This document shows positions 7,154-13,562 of a stretch of 25,983 bases of DNA, in pieces. Position numbers and translations under genes: made by a program. The stretch is from DASPWV01 sp046727855 (GTDB lineage: Bacteria > Acidobacteriota > Vicinamibacteria > Vicinamibacterales > UBA2999). The stretch is from assembly GCA_046727855.1 (NCBI GenBank), contig JBKPDL010000133.1, positions 1 through 25,983 on the forward strand. The letters are read 5' to 3'. Within the stretch, counting starts at the first letter, position 1; every line of letters starts with the position of its first letter. Below the pieces are notes generated by a model that did not search any database, was not told the origin of the DNA, and was given only the letters and a program-made list of their open reading frames with translations.

Positions 7154-9644
7154 CGGGTTTCCCTCCGGTCCTGCGGTTTTCGTCAGGGCCGCCCTGGGCT
7201 TGTCGAAGAGCGCTACTCGATTGAAACGCCCCGGTCTGAACGACGCCGAGTATGAACGACGACATCCGGTACTCCTGCCGCGCCGCGTCGCGCAGGATTC
7301 GGCGAATGGCGGGCATGTCACTCGCGACAACGCGCCGGCCGAGCGCATATGTCATCAGGTTCTCGGTAAAGCTCAGGAGAAACGCGTCCTTGTGCTTTAG
7401 GACCGCGCTGCGCAACGAGGCGGGACCGTCGATCGGCGTGCCGTCGTACATCTGGCTCGTAGGATCGACAGGCACGCCGTTGTCCTTGATGCGCCATTTG
7501 CCGGTCACGTCGAAGTTCTCGAGCGCCAGCCCGAGCGGATCGATCACCCGATGACACGAGGCACAAGCGGGATTCTTCCGGTGCTGCTCCATCCGTTCGC
7601 GCACCGACAGCAACTTGCCGTTGGCGGCCGCCTCCGTTTCTTCGAGCGCCGGCACATTAGGCGGCGGCGGCGGTGGCGGTGATCCGAGCAACACCTCCAT
7701 CACCCACTTGCCGCGCATCACCGGCGACGTGCGATCGGCGACCGAGGTGAGCGTAAGGATACTGCCCTGCCCGAGAATGCCGCGGCGATAATCGGGAACG
7801 GTGACGCGCTGAAAACCGGATCCGGTGACATTGGGAATCCCGTAATGCTTCGCAACGCGCTCGTTGACGAACGTGTAGTCGGCCGTGAGCAGTTCGAGCA
7901 CGCTGCGATCTTCGCGCACGAGACTGTCGAAAAAGAGCTCCGTCTCGCGCCGAAACGCTTTGCCGAGCGAGTTGTCGTAATACGGATACAGCAGCGCGTC
8001 GGGAAGGATCTCGTCGATGTCCTGCAATCGCAGCCACTGTGCGGCGAAGCGCGTCGCAAGCGCATCGGCACGCGAATCACGCAACATGCGCCGCGTCTGC
8101 CGCTCCAGCTCGGCAGGCATCCGTAGCGCGCCGGCGGCAGCGCGCTTGCGCAATTCGTCGTCCGGTGAGGTGCCCCAAATGAAAAACGACAAGCGCGACG
8201 CGAGCTCGAGATCGCCGATGCGGTAGGTCCCGGAAGGCGTTACCTTTGCCGGCACCGGTTCAAGCCGGAAGAGAAACTGCGGGCTCGTGAGAATCGCTTC
8301 GAGGGCAGCGGCCACGCCTTGCTCAAAACCGCCCTCGCCGCGCGCGTCGCTGTAGAACTTCATCAACGACGAAAAATCGCGTTCGGCAACGGGGCGCCGG
8401 AACGCTTCGGTTGCCAACCGTTTGATGATGTCGGTCGCACAGGCCGTTTCTTCCTGTGGCGATGTCGGACGGCACGAAAACACCTTGCGCCGGCTTGCCG
8501 TTTCCGACACGCCGCTCACGCGGTACGGTCCGACAATGCTCATGTCTTTGAGGTGAGGCAGCGTCGTGATGCCGTAGGCCACGCCAATCTGCGTGTCGGC
8601 CAGCGTGTGCTCGATCGGCGCGATCAGATCGATGACGGGACCTTCGAAGTGCTGAATGAACGCCGCCGTGACCCGCTTGGTGCCGGCGGTGATGTGAATG
8701 GGCGGCGTCTTCAGCGTGATGCCGGTCGTGGACTCGATCATCTTCGGATCGATTTCGAGAAGCGTCACGCGCTCGCCGTCAATCGAGACCTCGAGCTGCT
8801 CCCCCTCGGCGGTTCCGCCAAAGAGCACGCCGCAGGCGTTGGACATCAGATCCATGCGGAACACGTAATCGCCGTCGGCCGGGAACGTGTGCATCACCGA
8901 CACGCCGCCGCGCGTGCCGACCGGCGCGCCCTCGACGCGACGCAACTGCGACGCGGTCTTCGGCGGTTTGTAGTTGCTTTCGCTCGCGGGGGCGAGCGGA
9001 TCGCCAACCGCAAGCGCCGCGATGCGACTTGCGGCGCGCAGATAACCCTCCATCAGCGTGGGCGAGAAGCTCTGCGCGTCGGCAACGTTATCGAAGCCGT
9101 TGCTGATGCTGTCGGGCGGAAGAAACGGCGCCACGTCCACGTTCACGTCGAGCAGATCGCGAACGGCGCGTGCGTACTCGGCGCGGTTCAGACGCTGAAA
9201 CGGTCGCGACCCGGGATTGATGTTGCCTTCCACCGACGCGTCGACTCGCGTTTCGAGATCGGTGACCAGCGCAGCGAGCGTGGCCTCGTCCGGCCGGCGC
9301 GCGCCGGACGGCGGCATCATGCCGGCGCGCAGCTTGCGGATCATCTTTTCAGCGACCTCGGAGTTCGCGCCCGCCTTGGCAACGTCGAAGTCGGCCAGCG
9401 ACAAGCCGCCGGCTTTGCCGCGTTCACTATGACAACCGGTGCAGTACTGCTTGATGACGGCGGTGTGATCTTGCGCGGCTAATGCGCTGGGCGGCGCCGT
9501 CGCGGGTTTAACCGGCGTCGCAGGTTTTGCCGGCGTCGCGGGGCGAGCCTTGCTCTGAGCGGGGGTTTGCGCATGAAGCACAACGCTCACCACGAGCACG
9601 CCCAATGCAACGGCGAACAGCGATCGAAAACTCGGTTGCTTCAC
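7140..9644 (-). CDS. DUF1592/PSD-type haem c domain protein, secreted
   Basis: An approximately 834-residue exported protein of the planctomycete-cytochrome-like family (DUF1587, DUF1592, DUF1588 and DUF1585 modules). The start at GTG 9644 has GGAAG just upstream; an in-frame GTG at 9668 is the alternative. A signal peptide (LFAVALGVLVVSVVLHAQ) is followed by a Pro/Ala/Lys linker made of KPAT repeats. Haem-binding CTGCH is at about residue 68 and CASCH at about 694, within CASCHRVIDPLGLALENFD. Family blocks include RPFQRLNRAEYARAVRDLL, FRRPVAERDFSSLM and ASRLSFFIWGTSPDDELR. The last 25 or so residues (from SSALRQAQGG) lie beyond the usual family end and are encoded by a repeat-like element. 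Electron transfer or haem-dependent oxidation outside the cytoplasm is plausible but unproven. Confidence 0.93.
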   Translation of the reverse strand: MKQPSFRSLFAVALGVLVVSVVLHAQTPAQSKARPATPAKPATPVKPATAPPSALAAQDHTAVIKQYCTGCHSERGKAGGLSLADFDVAKAGANSEVAEKMIRKLRAGMMPPSGARRPDEATLAALVTDLETRVDASVEGNINPGSRPFQRLNRAEYARAVRDLLDVNVDVAPFLPPDSISNGFDNVADAQSFSPTLMEGYLRAASRIAALAVGDPLAPASESNYKPPKTASQLRRVEGAPVGTRGGVSVMHTFPADGDYVFRMDLMSNACGVLFGGTAEGEQLEVSIDGERVTLLEIDPKMIESTTGITLKTPPIHITAGTKRVTAAFIQHFEGPVIDLIAPIEHTLADTQIGVAYGITTLPHLKDMSIVGPYRVSGVSETASRRKVFSCRPTSPQEETACATDIIKRLATEAFRRPVAERDFSSLMKFYSDARGEGGFEQGVAAALEAILTSPQFLFRLEPVPAKVTPSGTYRIGDLELASRLSFFIWGTSPDDELRKRAAAGALRMPAELERQTRRMLRDSRADALATRFAAQWLRLQDIDEILPDALLYPYYDNSLGKAFRRETELFFDSLVREDRSVLELLTADYTFVNERVAKHYGIPNVTGSGFQRVTVPDYRRGILGQGSILTLTSVADRTSPVMRGKWVMEVLLGSPPPPPPPNVPALEETEAAANGKLLSVRERMEQHRKNPACASCHRVIDPLGLALENFDVTGKWRIKDNGVPVDPTSQMYDGTPIDGPASLRSAVLKHKDAFLLSFTENLMTYALGRRVVASDMPAIRRILRDAARQEYRMSSFILGVVQTGAFQSSSALRQAQGGPDENRRTGGKPDVHH
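7184..7208. repeat. REP-like element at the 3' end of the DUF1592 gene
   Basis: Contains the palindrome CAGGGC-C-GCCCTG (7184-7196) followed by GGCTTGTCGAAG. It resembles a dispersed repeat with a TTCGACAAG...CAGGGC core that I recall as common between genes in Acidobacteriota and related genomes. It lies inside the DUF1592 reading frame near its stop and just upstream of the DUF1552 start. Confidence 0.5.
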
Positions 9645-9690
9645 GTGTGCTTCCGAGGATGATCGCACAACTGGAAAACGCCCCGGCTCT

Positions 9691-9711
9691 TTTGTGACAA
9701 CTAGTTACAAA
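9691..9711. repeat. Imperfect palindrome over the cyclophilin gene stop codon
   Basis: TTTGT at 9691 and ACAAA at 9707-9711 flank a central AACTAGTT (9699-9706). The element covers the isomerase stop codon (9705-9707) and lies in the short gap before the DUF1592 gene. It could be an operator or a processing site; coincidence is possible. Confidence 0.35.
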
Positions 9712-10355
9712 GGCTGCACGACCGCGCGGACGATGAAGTCGAGCTGCGGGAACTCGCGCAGAAGAAAGGCATTTCCGCCGGTAAACAGCAGATCCTGTTT
9801 CCCGGCCCTGATCCCGCCGCCCGCCGCTTCGCCGTACTCGCTGTAGAGCCCGTCGGCAATGTCCATCCCATCAACCACGTGGGCGAACGGGACAAACGGC
9901 TCCTGATCGAACGTGCTCGCGTTGTTCTGCAGATTAATGAACACCTGTGTCGTCCGCCCGTTTGCCTCGGCAAACGCGTACGACACGGCACCCCGGATGT
10001 TCGACGCAATCCGCAGATCATCGGGAATGGTGCGGCTGCGCCATGCCTGCGCGATGGCCGGGTCCCCGTTGATTCCGAACTGCGCGAAGCGCGCTGCAAC
10101 GACGCGGAAGAATCGCGCACCGTCATAATAGCCGTGGCGCGCCAGGTTGTAGAAGCGATCGACGCCGTTGGGCGCGAGCCGGCGCTCGACGTCGAGCAGA
10201 ATCACGCCTTTGTTGGTCTCCAGGCGGACGAAAAAACGCTCCGGCGCCTTTTCGCGAAAGACCCGATCATCTGGTTTGAGTAGAACCGACGTCGTCTGTG
10301 CGCTCGAGAGTGCGGCAAGCGCGAGGGTTACGCTTGCAGCAGCGGCGAATTTCAT
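9705..10355 (-). CDS. Secreted peptidyl-prolyl cis-trans isomerase, cyclophilin type
   Basis: A 216-residue cyclophilin with a clear signal peptide (MKFAAAASVTLALAALSSAQ), so it should act on proteins outside the cytoplasm. Cyclophilin core features are VRLETNKGVILLDVERRLAPNGVDRFYNLARHGYYDG (41-79), FFRVV (82-86, matching FHRVI), AQFGINGDP (91-99), a QVFINL segment (137-142) and FAHVVDGMDIADGL (157-170). The catalytic Arg84, Gln92 and Phe139 are present, and the active-site His of FHRV is Phe here. The C-terminal RAGKQDLLFTGGNAFL region is typical of bacterial forms. Its start overlaps the DUF1259 gene stop by four bases (ATGA). It may help fold the exported proteins of the same run, which is inference from position. 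Confidence 0.93.
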   Translation of the reverse strand: MKFAAAASVTLALAALSSAQTTSVLLKPDDRVFREKAPERFFVRLETNKGVILLDVERRLAPNGVDRFYNLARHGYYDGARFFRVVAARFAQFGINGDPAIAQAWRSRTIPDDLRIASNIRGAVSYAFAEANGRTTQVFINLQNNASTFDQEPFVPFAHVVDGMDIADGLYSEYGEAAGGGIRAGKQDLLFTGGNAFLLREFPQLDFIVRAVVQPL

Positions 10356-11233
10356 TTACCGAGCAGATCGACGGCCGATCGCACACCGCGCGCCAGCGTT
10401 TCCGACGGCCCGCGTCCCCAGTAATGCAGGAAGTAGACCGGATCGCCTGTCGTCATGTGGTGGTGGATCGCGACAATTTGAATGCCGGCGCCGCGCAACG
10501 CTTTGAGCACACGTGTGACTTCTCCCGCCTTCATGGCAACGTCACCGGCAACCACCGCGTCCGAGTCTGAGCCGGCAAACGCGGCCCATGTGTTGAGGCC
10601 CATCCGCGCCTCGATCTTTGCGCCGTGCTCCCGAAGATCGATGTCAGGACGGCCGATCGTGATCTTGTAGACCGGACCGCTCTGCTCGCCTTCATGACCG
10701 ATGATCGACGCGAGCTTCGCGCCGGTGACACCGGTTGCCAGCGCCGCGCCCGTACCTTTGGCAATCGACGCAGCGTTCTTGCCAATCAAATCGATCGCCG
10801 GCTTGATCTTGGTCGCGAGTTCCGCCGCGGTGCCCATCCCGTGTACGTGCATGTAGAAGATGCGCGGTGTCTCGTAAAAGAAGTGATTGTGGAGCGCCGT
10901 GACATCGAGGCCGGCGTCGAGCACGGCTGACATCACCGGATTGACCTCACTCTCGGCGAGTACGAGGTCGCCCATGATGACGTCCATATTGCGATCGCCC
11001 TTTGTCAGCGCCACCCAGCCACCAAAACCGAGTGGCGTCGGTACGAGGGTGCCATCGATCGCGACCGTCAGATCGTTGCGGGGAATGTTGACCTTGAGCA
11101 CGCCGCCCTTGAAATCGCCTTGCTTGCCGAGCGTTTTCAAGACCGCGGCGTAATCGGCCGGCATGTCCTGCGCGCCGGCCGTGGCCGTACACATCGCAAC
11201 CAGCAGAATCGCAGATGCAGGCGTGGGACGCAT
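10352..11233 (-). CDS. DUF1259 (LppY/LpqO-like) secreted protein
   Basis: A 293-residue protein with a signal peptide (ASAILLVAMCTATAGAQ) and two tandem copies of the DUF1259 fold. The first copy contains MSAVLDAGLDVTALHNHFFYE followed by PRIFYMHVHGMG. The second contains VLKALRGAGIQIVAIHHHMT followed by DPVYFLHYWGRG. The paired His-rich motifs (HNHF...HVH and HHHM...HYWG) are the family's hallmark and may bind a metal or ligand. The function is unknown; the name comes from mycobacterial lipoproteins LppY and LpqO. There is no Cys lipobox, so it is probably periplasmic. It is the first gene of the five-gene minus-strand run and shares an ATGA overlap with the isomerase gene. Confidence 0.9.
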   Translation of the reverse strand: MRPTPASAILLVAMCTATAGAQDMPADYAAVLKTLGKQGDFKGGVLKVNIPRNDLTVAIDGTLVPTPLGFGGWVALTKGDRNMDVIMGDLVLAESEVNPVMSAVLDAGLDVTALHNHFFYETPRIFYMHVHGMGTAAELATKIKPAIDLIGKNAASIAKGTGAALATGVTGAKLASIIGHEGEQSGPVYKITIGRPDIDLREHGAKIEARMGLNTWAAFAGSDSDAVVAGDVAMKAGEVTRVLKALRGAGIQIVAIHHHMTTGDPVYFLHYWGRGPSETLARGVRSAVDLLGK

Positions 11234-11799
11234 GCCCTCAGCTTACACGCTTACATCGGCTGTGCTGCGTGTCTGCCGACGACGCTTCGCGCGGCAGTCC
11301 GCGCCCCTTCATTCGCGGCATCCTGTAATCCGTGATCGCGGATCGATGGCGCCTGCGTGCGCGTCGCCGATGCGCGGCGCCTCGGCGCCGCACGCGGGCG
11401 GTGAGCAGCGCGGAGTTCTCGCACTGCAGAATCCGCACGACCACTTTCAGCATCGACGGTTGTCGTCTATCGGGAGTCCCTTTAGAGGCGGCGGGCAGGC
11501 TGCCATTGGGCAGCGCGCTCAGCGGCGACGTGTGAGATGGTCGCTTGCGCCGCGTCACCAGCGCTCGGCGCAAAAAAGCCCCGCCGGTCGATTCGTGCCA
11601 CACCCGTTGGCGGCTGACGCAGAGATCGCATGCCTCGAAACTCTATCGGTTGACGGGCTTAACGTCCCGTTCTCCAGTGAGTTACGGCCAACGGACACCG
11701 GGACGCGCGCAGGGGAGGCACTTCCCGGCGCCGTTGGCGGCGGCGACGATTGCACGTTCGGGGCCAGCCCAGCCACTCAGTCAAGGAACGTCGCCGAGG
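11234..11799. other. Long divergent intergenic region, no gene recognised
   Basis: About 570 bases between divergent genes. Several open frames of 70-215 codons cross it on both strands, but none shows a domain, a signal peptide or a ribosome site, and their composition is Arg/Ser/Pro-rich as expected from GC-rich non-coding DNA. It must hold the promoter of the DUF1259 run (leftward). A short stem (ACGGG / CCCGT, around 11654-11671) is the only structure noted. Confidence 0.6.
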
Positions 11800-11805
11800 T
11801 ATCAT

Positions 11806-11827
11806 GGTAGCTTGGTACCAAGTTACC
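11806..11827. promoter_or_regulatory. 22-bp near-perfect palindrome, probable operator of the RHH gene
   Basis: A perfect 12-base core CTTGGTACCAAG (11811-11822) is extended by GGTA on the left and TACC on the right, giving 20 of 22 symmetric bases. It ends one base before the next ATG. A TATCAT hexamer at 11800-11805 could be a -10 box, which would place the palindrome at the transcription start. There is no Shine-Dalgarno sequence in this interval. The downstream gene encodes a likely ribbon-helix-helix DNA-binding protein, so autoregulation is inferred. Confidence 0.6.
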
Positions 11828-11828
11828 G

Positions 11829-12113
11829 ATGTCACGCGAACAATCGATCCCCGAACCCGTTGTCGTCGAACGCGTGCAGACCGGCGTGCGCATGGAGAAG
11901 CGTCTGTTGAAGGTGCTCAAGGCATTTGCCGACTTTCACGACCTATCGCTCGGCGACCTGCTCGAAGGCATTGTGCTGCATGCCTTTGATGGCAAGCAGC
12001 CGTTCAACGACGAAAACCTCGCGCGCATTGCCGAATTGAAAAAGGTGTTCGGCCTCGATCTCAATGCCGGCAACTCGCATCGCCTCAAGGAGCAACGGCG
12101 TGGACGACGATAG
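11829..12113 (+). CDS. Small ribbon-helix-helix (Arc/CopG-like) DNA-binding protein
   Basis: A 94-residue protein. Residues 17-52 fit the ribbon-helix-helix pattern: a short strand (RVQTGVRMEKR), helix A (RLLKVLKAFADFH), a turn (DLSLG) and helix B (DLLEGIVLHAF). The C-terminal 40 residues are charged and helical (ENLARIAELKKVF, then Lys/Arg-rich). Such proteins bind operators as dimers and often repress their own operon. A near-perfect palindrome sits directly before the ATG and the following gene overlaps by 14 bases, which fits that role. The Arc-type call is by pattern, not by a named family, and a toxin-antitoxin antitoxin is possible but not shown. Confidence 0.65.
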   Translation: MSREQSIPEPVVVERVQTGVRMEKRLLKVLKAFADFHDLSLGDLLEGIVLHAFDGKQPFNDENLARIAELKKVFGLDLNAGNSHRLKEQRRGRR

Positions 12114-12510
12114 CTTGCTGAACGCGTTCGAAGACGCGTCGCTGCCGAACGGCGCGTTTCACCACGAGGAGCACGTCCGCGTGGCCTGGCTATATGTGAA
12201 GCGCCTAGGAGTGGCGGCGGCGATTCCGCGCTTTGCCGACGCTCTCAAGCGGTTCGCGATCGCCAAGGGCGCGCCGAACCTGTATCACGAGACGATCACG
12301 TGGGCGTATCTGCTGTTGATCGGCGAACGCCTCGCGCGACAGCCGGTCGAGACGTGGACTGATTTCGCGACGGCGCATCCCGAGCTGCTCGCGTGGAAAC
12401 CGTCGATACTCGATCGTTACTACTCCGAAGGATTGCTGTGGTCGGATCTCGCGCGAGCGGTATTTGTGATGCCCGACCGGGTGCCTGACGGCCCTTACGT
12501 GGATTCCTGA
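12100..12510 (+). CDS. Conserved-type helical protein with His cluster, function unknown
   Basis: A 136-residue protein beginning at GTG 12100, chosen because AAGGAG (12087-12092) lies 7 bases upstream; the in-frame ATG at 12064 has no ribosome site and reads deeper into the previous gene. The sequence is mostly helical. It has a motif FHHEEHVRVAWLYV (His21, His22, His25), then a helix AIPRFADALKRFAIAKG and LYHETITWAYLLLIGE (His63), followed by WTDFATAHPELL and LDRYYSEGLL. I recall similar F-x-H-x-x-H-x-R-x-A-W-x-Y-L proteins annotated only as hypothetical in Acidobacteriota and other groups. The spaced His residues suggest a metal site, which is inference. It overlaps the RHH gene by 14 bases and is probably co-regulated with it. 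Confidence 0.8.
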   Translation: MDDDSLLNAFEDASLPNGAFHHEEHVRVAWLYVKRLGVAAAIPRFADALKRFAIAKGAPNLYHETITWAYLLLIGERLARQPVETWTDFATAHPELLAWKPSILDRYYSEGLLWSDLARAVFVMPDRVPDGPYVDS

Positions 12511-12564
12511 CGTGGGTTCGTCACAGCGGTTCCTTCCATCGGTTTGTCGCGCGAGTTGGGCGCT

Positions 12565-12608
12565 GACCTCTTGAGACCTGATTTCGCACATTAGGTGCGG
12601 AGGAGGTC
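12565..12608 (+). promoter_or_regulatory. Possible RNA hairpin masking the ribosome site of the next gene
   Basis: GACCTCTT (12565-12572) can pair with AGGAGGTC (12601-12608) through eight pairs including one G-U, and this contains the Shine-Dalgarno sequence of the gene at 12612. Nested inside is CGCAC-ATTAG-GTGCG (12585-12599), a 5-base stem with a 5-base loop. The fold would hide the ribosome site. It was found by eye; the transcription start is unknown. Confidence 0.35.
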
Positions 12609-12611
12609 GTC

Positions 12612-13229
12612 ATGACGAAGTCGGATCGTCGCTGGACCGGTCTATGTGCAGGTCTGACGCTCACGCTCACGGTCGCGCTCGAGCTCGCCGCCGCCGCTTC
12701 CGTTGCAGCTCAGGTTCCTGTGGGCTCGCTCGACGAGTTGCGCCGCGTGCTCGATCCTGGCGATGTGATCTCCGTCGTCCGAACGACCGGAGAGTCGGTC
12801 TCGGGCCAGTTGCTTCGGATCGGCGACACCGATCTCGACTTGGAGATAGAAAGTCGGCCGCCCACCGGACGAGGGCGTCGCACCAGCCTCACGATCCCGC
12901 TCACCGAAATTCAGTCGCTTGACCGCCCGCGCGACACTGCCCGCAATGGCGCTCTCATCGGTGCCGGTATCGGTGCGGCGGTCGCAGGCGGGTTGTTCGT
13001 CTACGCCCTCGCGATCGACCGCAACGAGATCGATGAGTGGGCGCCGATCTATCTCGGCTACGGCGCGTTGTTCGGCGGCGCTGGCGCGCTCGTTGGCTGG
13101 GCGATCGATTCAGGCCGGTCAAAGCCGCACATCACCTTCGGCACGCGCCCGGGCACGGCGATCAGGGTTATAGTGACGCCCTCGCTCTCGCGGCGTGTCG
13201 TGGGTGCCACGGTTGTAGCGTCATTCTGA
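12612..13229 (+). CDS. Secreted or membrane-anchored protein of unknown function
   Basis: A 205-residue protein with a strong ribosome site (GGAGGAGG at about 12599-12606) and a signal peptide (LCAGLTLTLTVALELAAAASVAAQ). Residues 38-100 form a beta-rich segment, GDVISVVRTTGESVSGQLLRI followed by a DTDLDLEI strand and LTIPLTEIQSLDRP. This pattern is frequent in acidobacterial secreted proteins and resembles a small SH3/Sm-like barrel. A Gly/Ala-rich hydrophobic helix (NGALIGAGIGAAVAGGLFVYAL) and a second one (YGALFGGAGALVGWAID) follow, reminiscent of glycine-zipper membrane segments. The C-terminus TPSLSRRVVGATVVASF is beta-like. No family was recognised. Confidence 0.8.
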   Translation: MTKSDRRWTGLCAGLTLTLTVALELAAAASVAAQVPVGSLDELRRVLDPGDVISVVRTTGESVSGQLLRIGDTDLDLEIESRPPTGRGRRTSLTIPLTEIQSLDRPRDTARNGALIGAGIGAAVAGGLFVYALAIDRNEIDEWAPIYLGYGALFGGAGALVGWAIDSGRSKPHITFGTRPGTAIRVIVTPSLSRRVVGATVVASF

Positions 13230-13290
13230 GGCAGACGTAATATCGAATAGCGGCTCGCATTTACTGTGTCGGTCCTGCATGGGCAAGTGA

Positions 13291-13389
13291 CGCGTTTGTG
13301 AGCAGCACGATCACGACCTGGGAACACTCGCGATTGGCGACATCCACGGCAGTCTCGACGCATCGACACGATTTGGCACGGCGTGCTGA
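13291..13389 (+). pseudogene. Possible metallophosphoesterase remnant
   Basis: A 32-codon open stretch between stops reads LGTLAIGDIHGSLDAS in its middle. GDIHG followed by S/C-L-D-A is the first metal-binding motif of calcineurin-like phosphoesterases. Neither the later motifs (GDxVDRG, GNH[DE]) nor a start codon with a ribosome site is present, so at most this is a decayed fragment in an otherwise gene-free gap. A chance match remains possible. Confidence 0.35.
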
Positions 13390-13449
13390 CCGCCTGCCGG
13401 CTGCCCGACGGCACTATCCTCCAGAGTCACCGGTTCGCTAGCCAAATCA

Positions 13450-13524
13450 GGTTCCTGACGGTCGTCCCTTGCATCAGTTCCTTACATGCGTAGGAACTTT
13501 CGTGAGGAACCGACGTCAGGAACC
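13450..13524. repeat. Inverted repeat of 13-nt-period GTTCCT units at a convergent junction
   Basis: GTTCCT, GTCCCT and GTTCCT start at 13451, 13464 and 13477, exactly 13 bases apart. The reverse complement AGGAAC follows at 13492, 13505 and 13518, again 13 apart. The outer arms 13450-13460 and 13514-13524 pair perfectly over 11 bases, and the innermost pair AGTTCCT/AGGAACT (13476-13482 and 13492-13498) makes a tight hairpin. It lies in the 333-base gap between the plus-strand gene ending at 13229 and the minus-strand gene ending at 13563. A bidirectional terminator role is inferred. Confidence 0.85.
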
Positions 13525-13562
13525 CCCGGCGGCGTCGCGCCAGGATTTCGTTTGGTCCAGAT

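Noticed and set aside
8319..9482. Plus-strand open frame of 387 codons opposite the DUF1592 gene
   Set aside because: No domain or signal; the minus strand holds two CxxCH sites and family blocks.
11640..11700. Integron attC-like CTTAAC/CCCGT segment
   Set aside because: Only a 5-base stem; the conserved attC core pairs and an integrase are absent.
11163..11810. Overlapping open frames on both strands in the gap before the RHH gene
   Set aside because: Low-information Arg/Ser-rich translations with no start signals; typical of GC-rich non-coding DNA.
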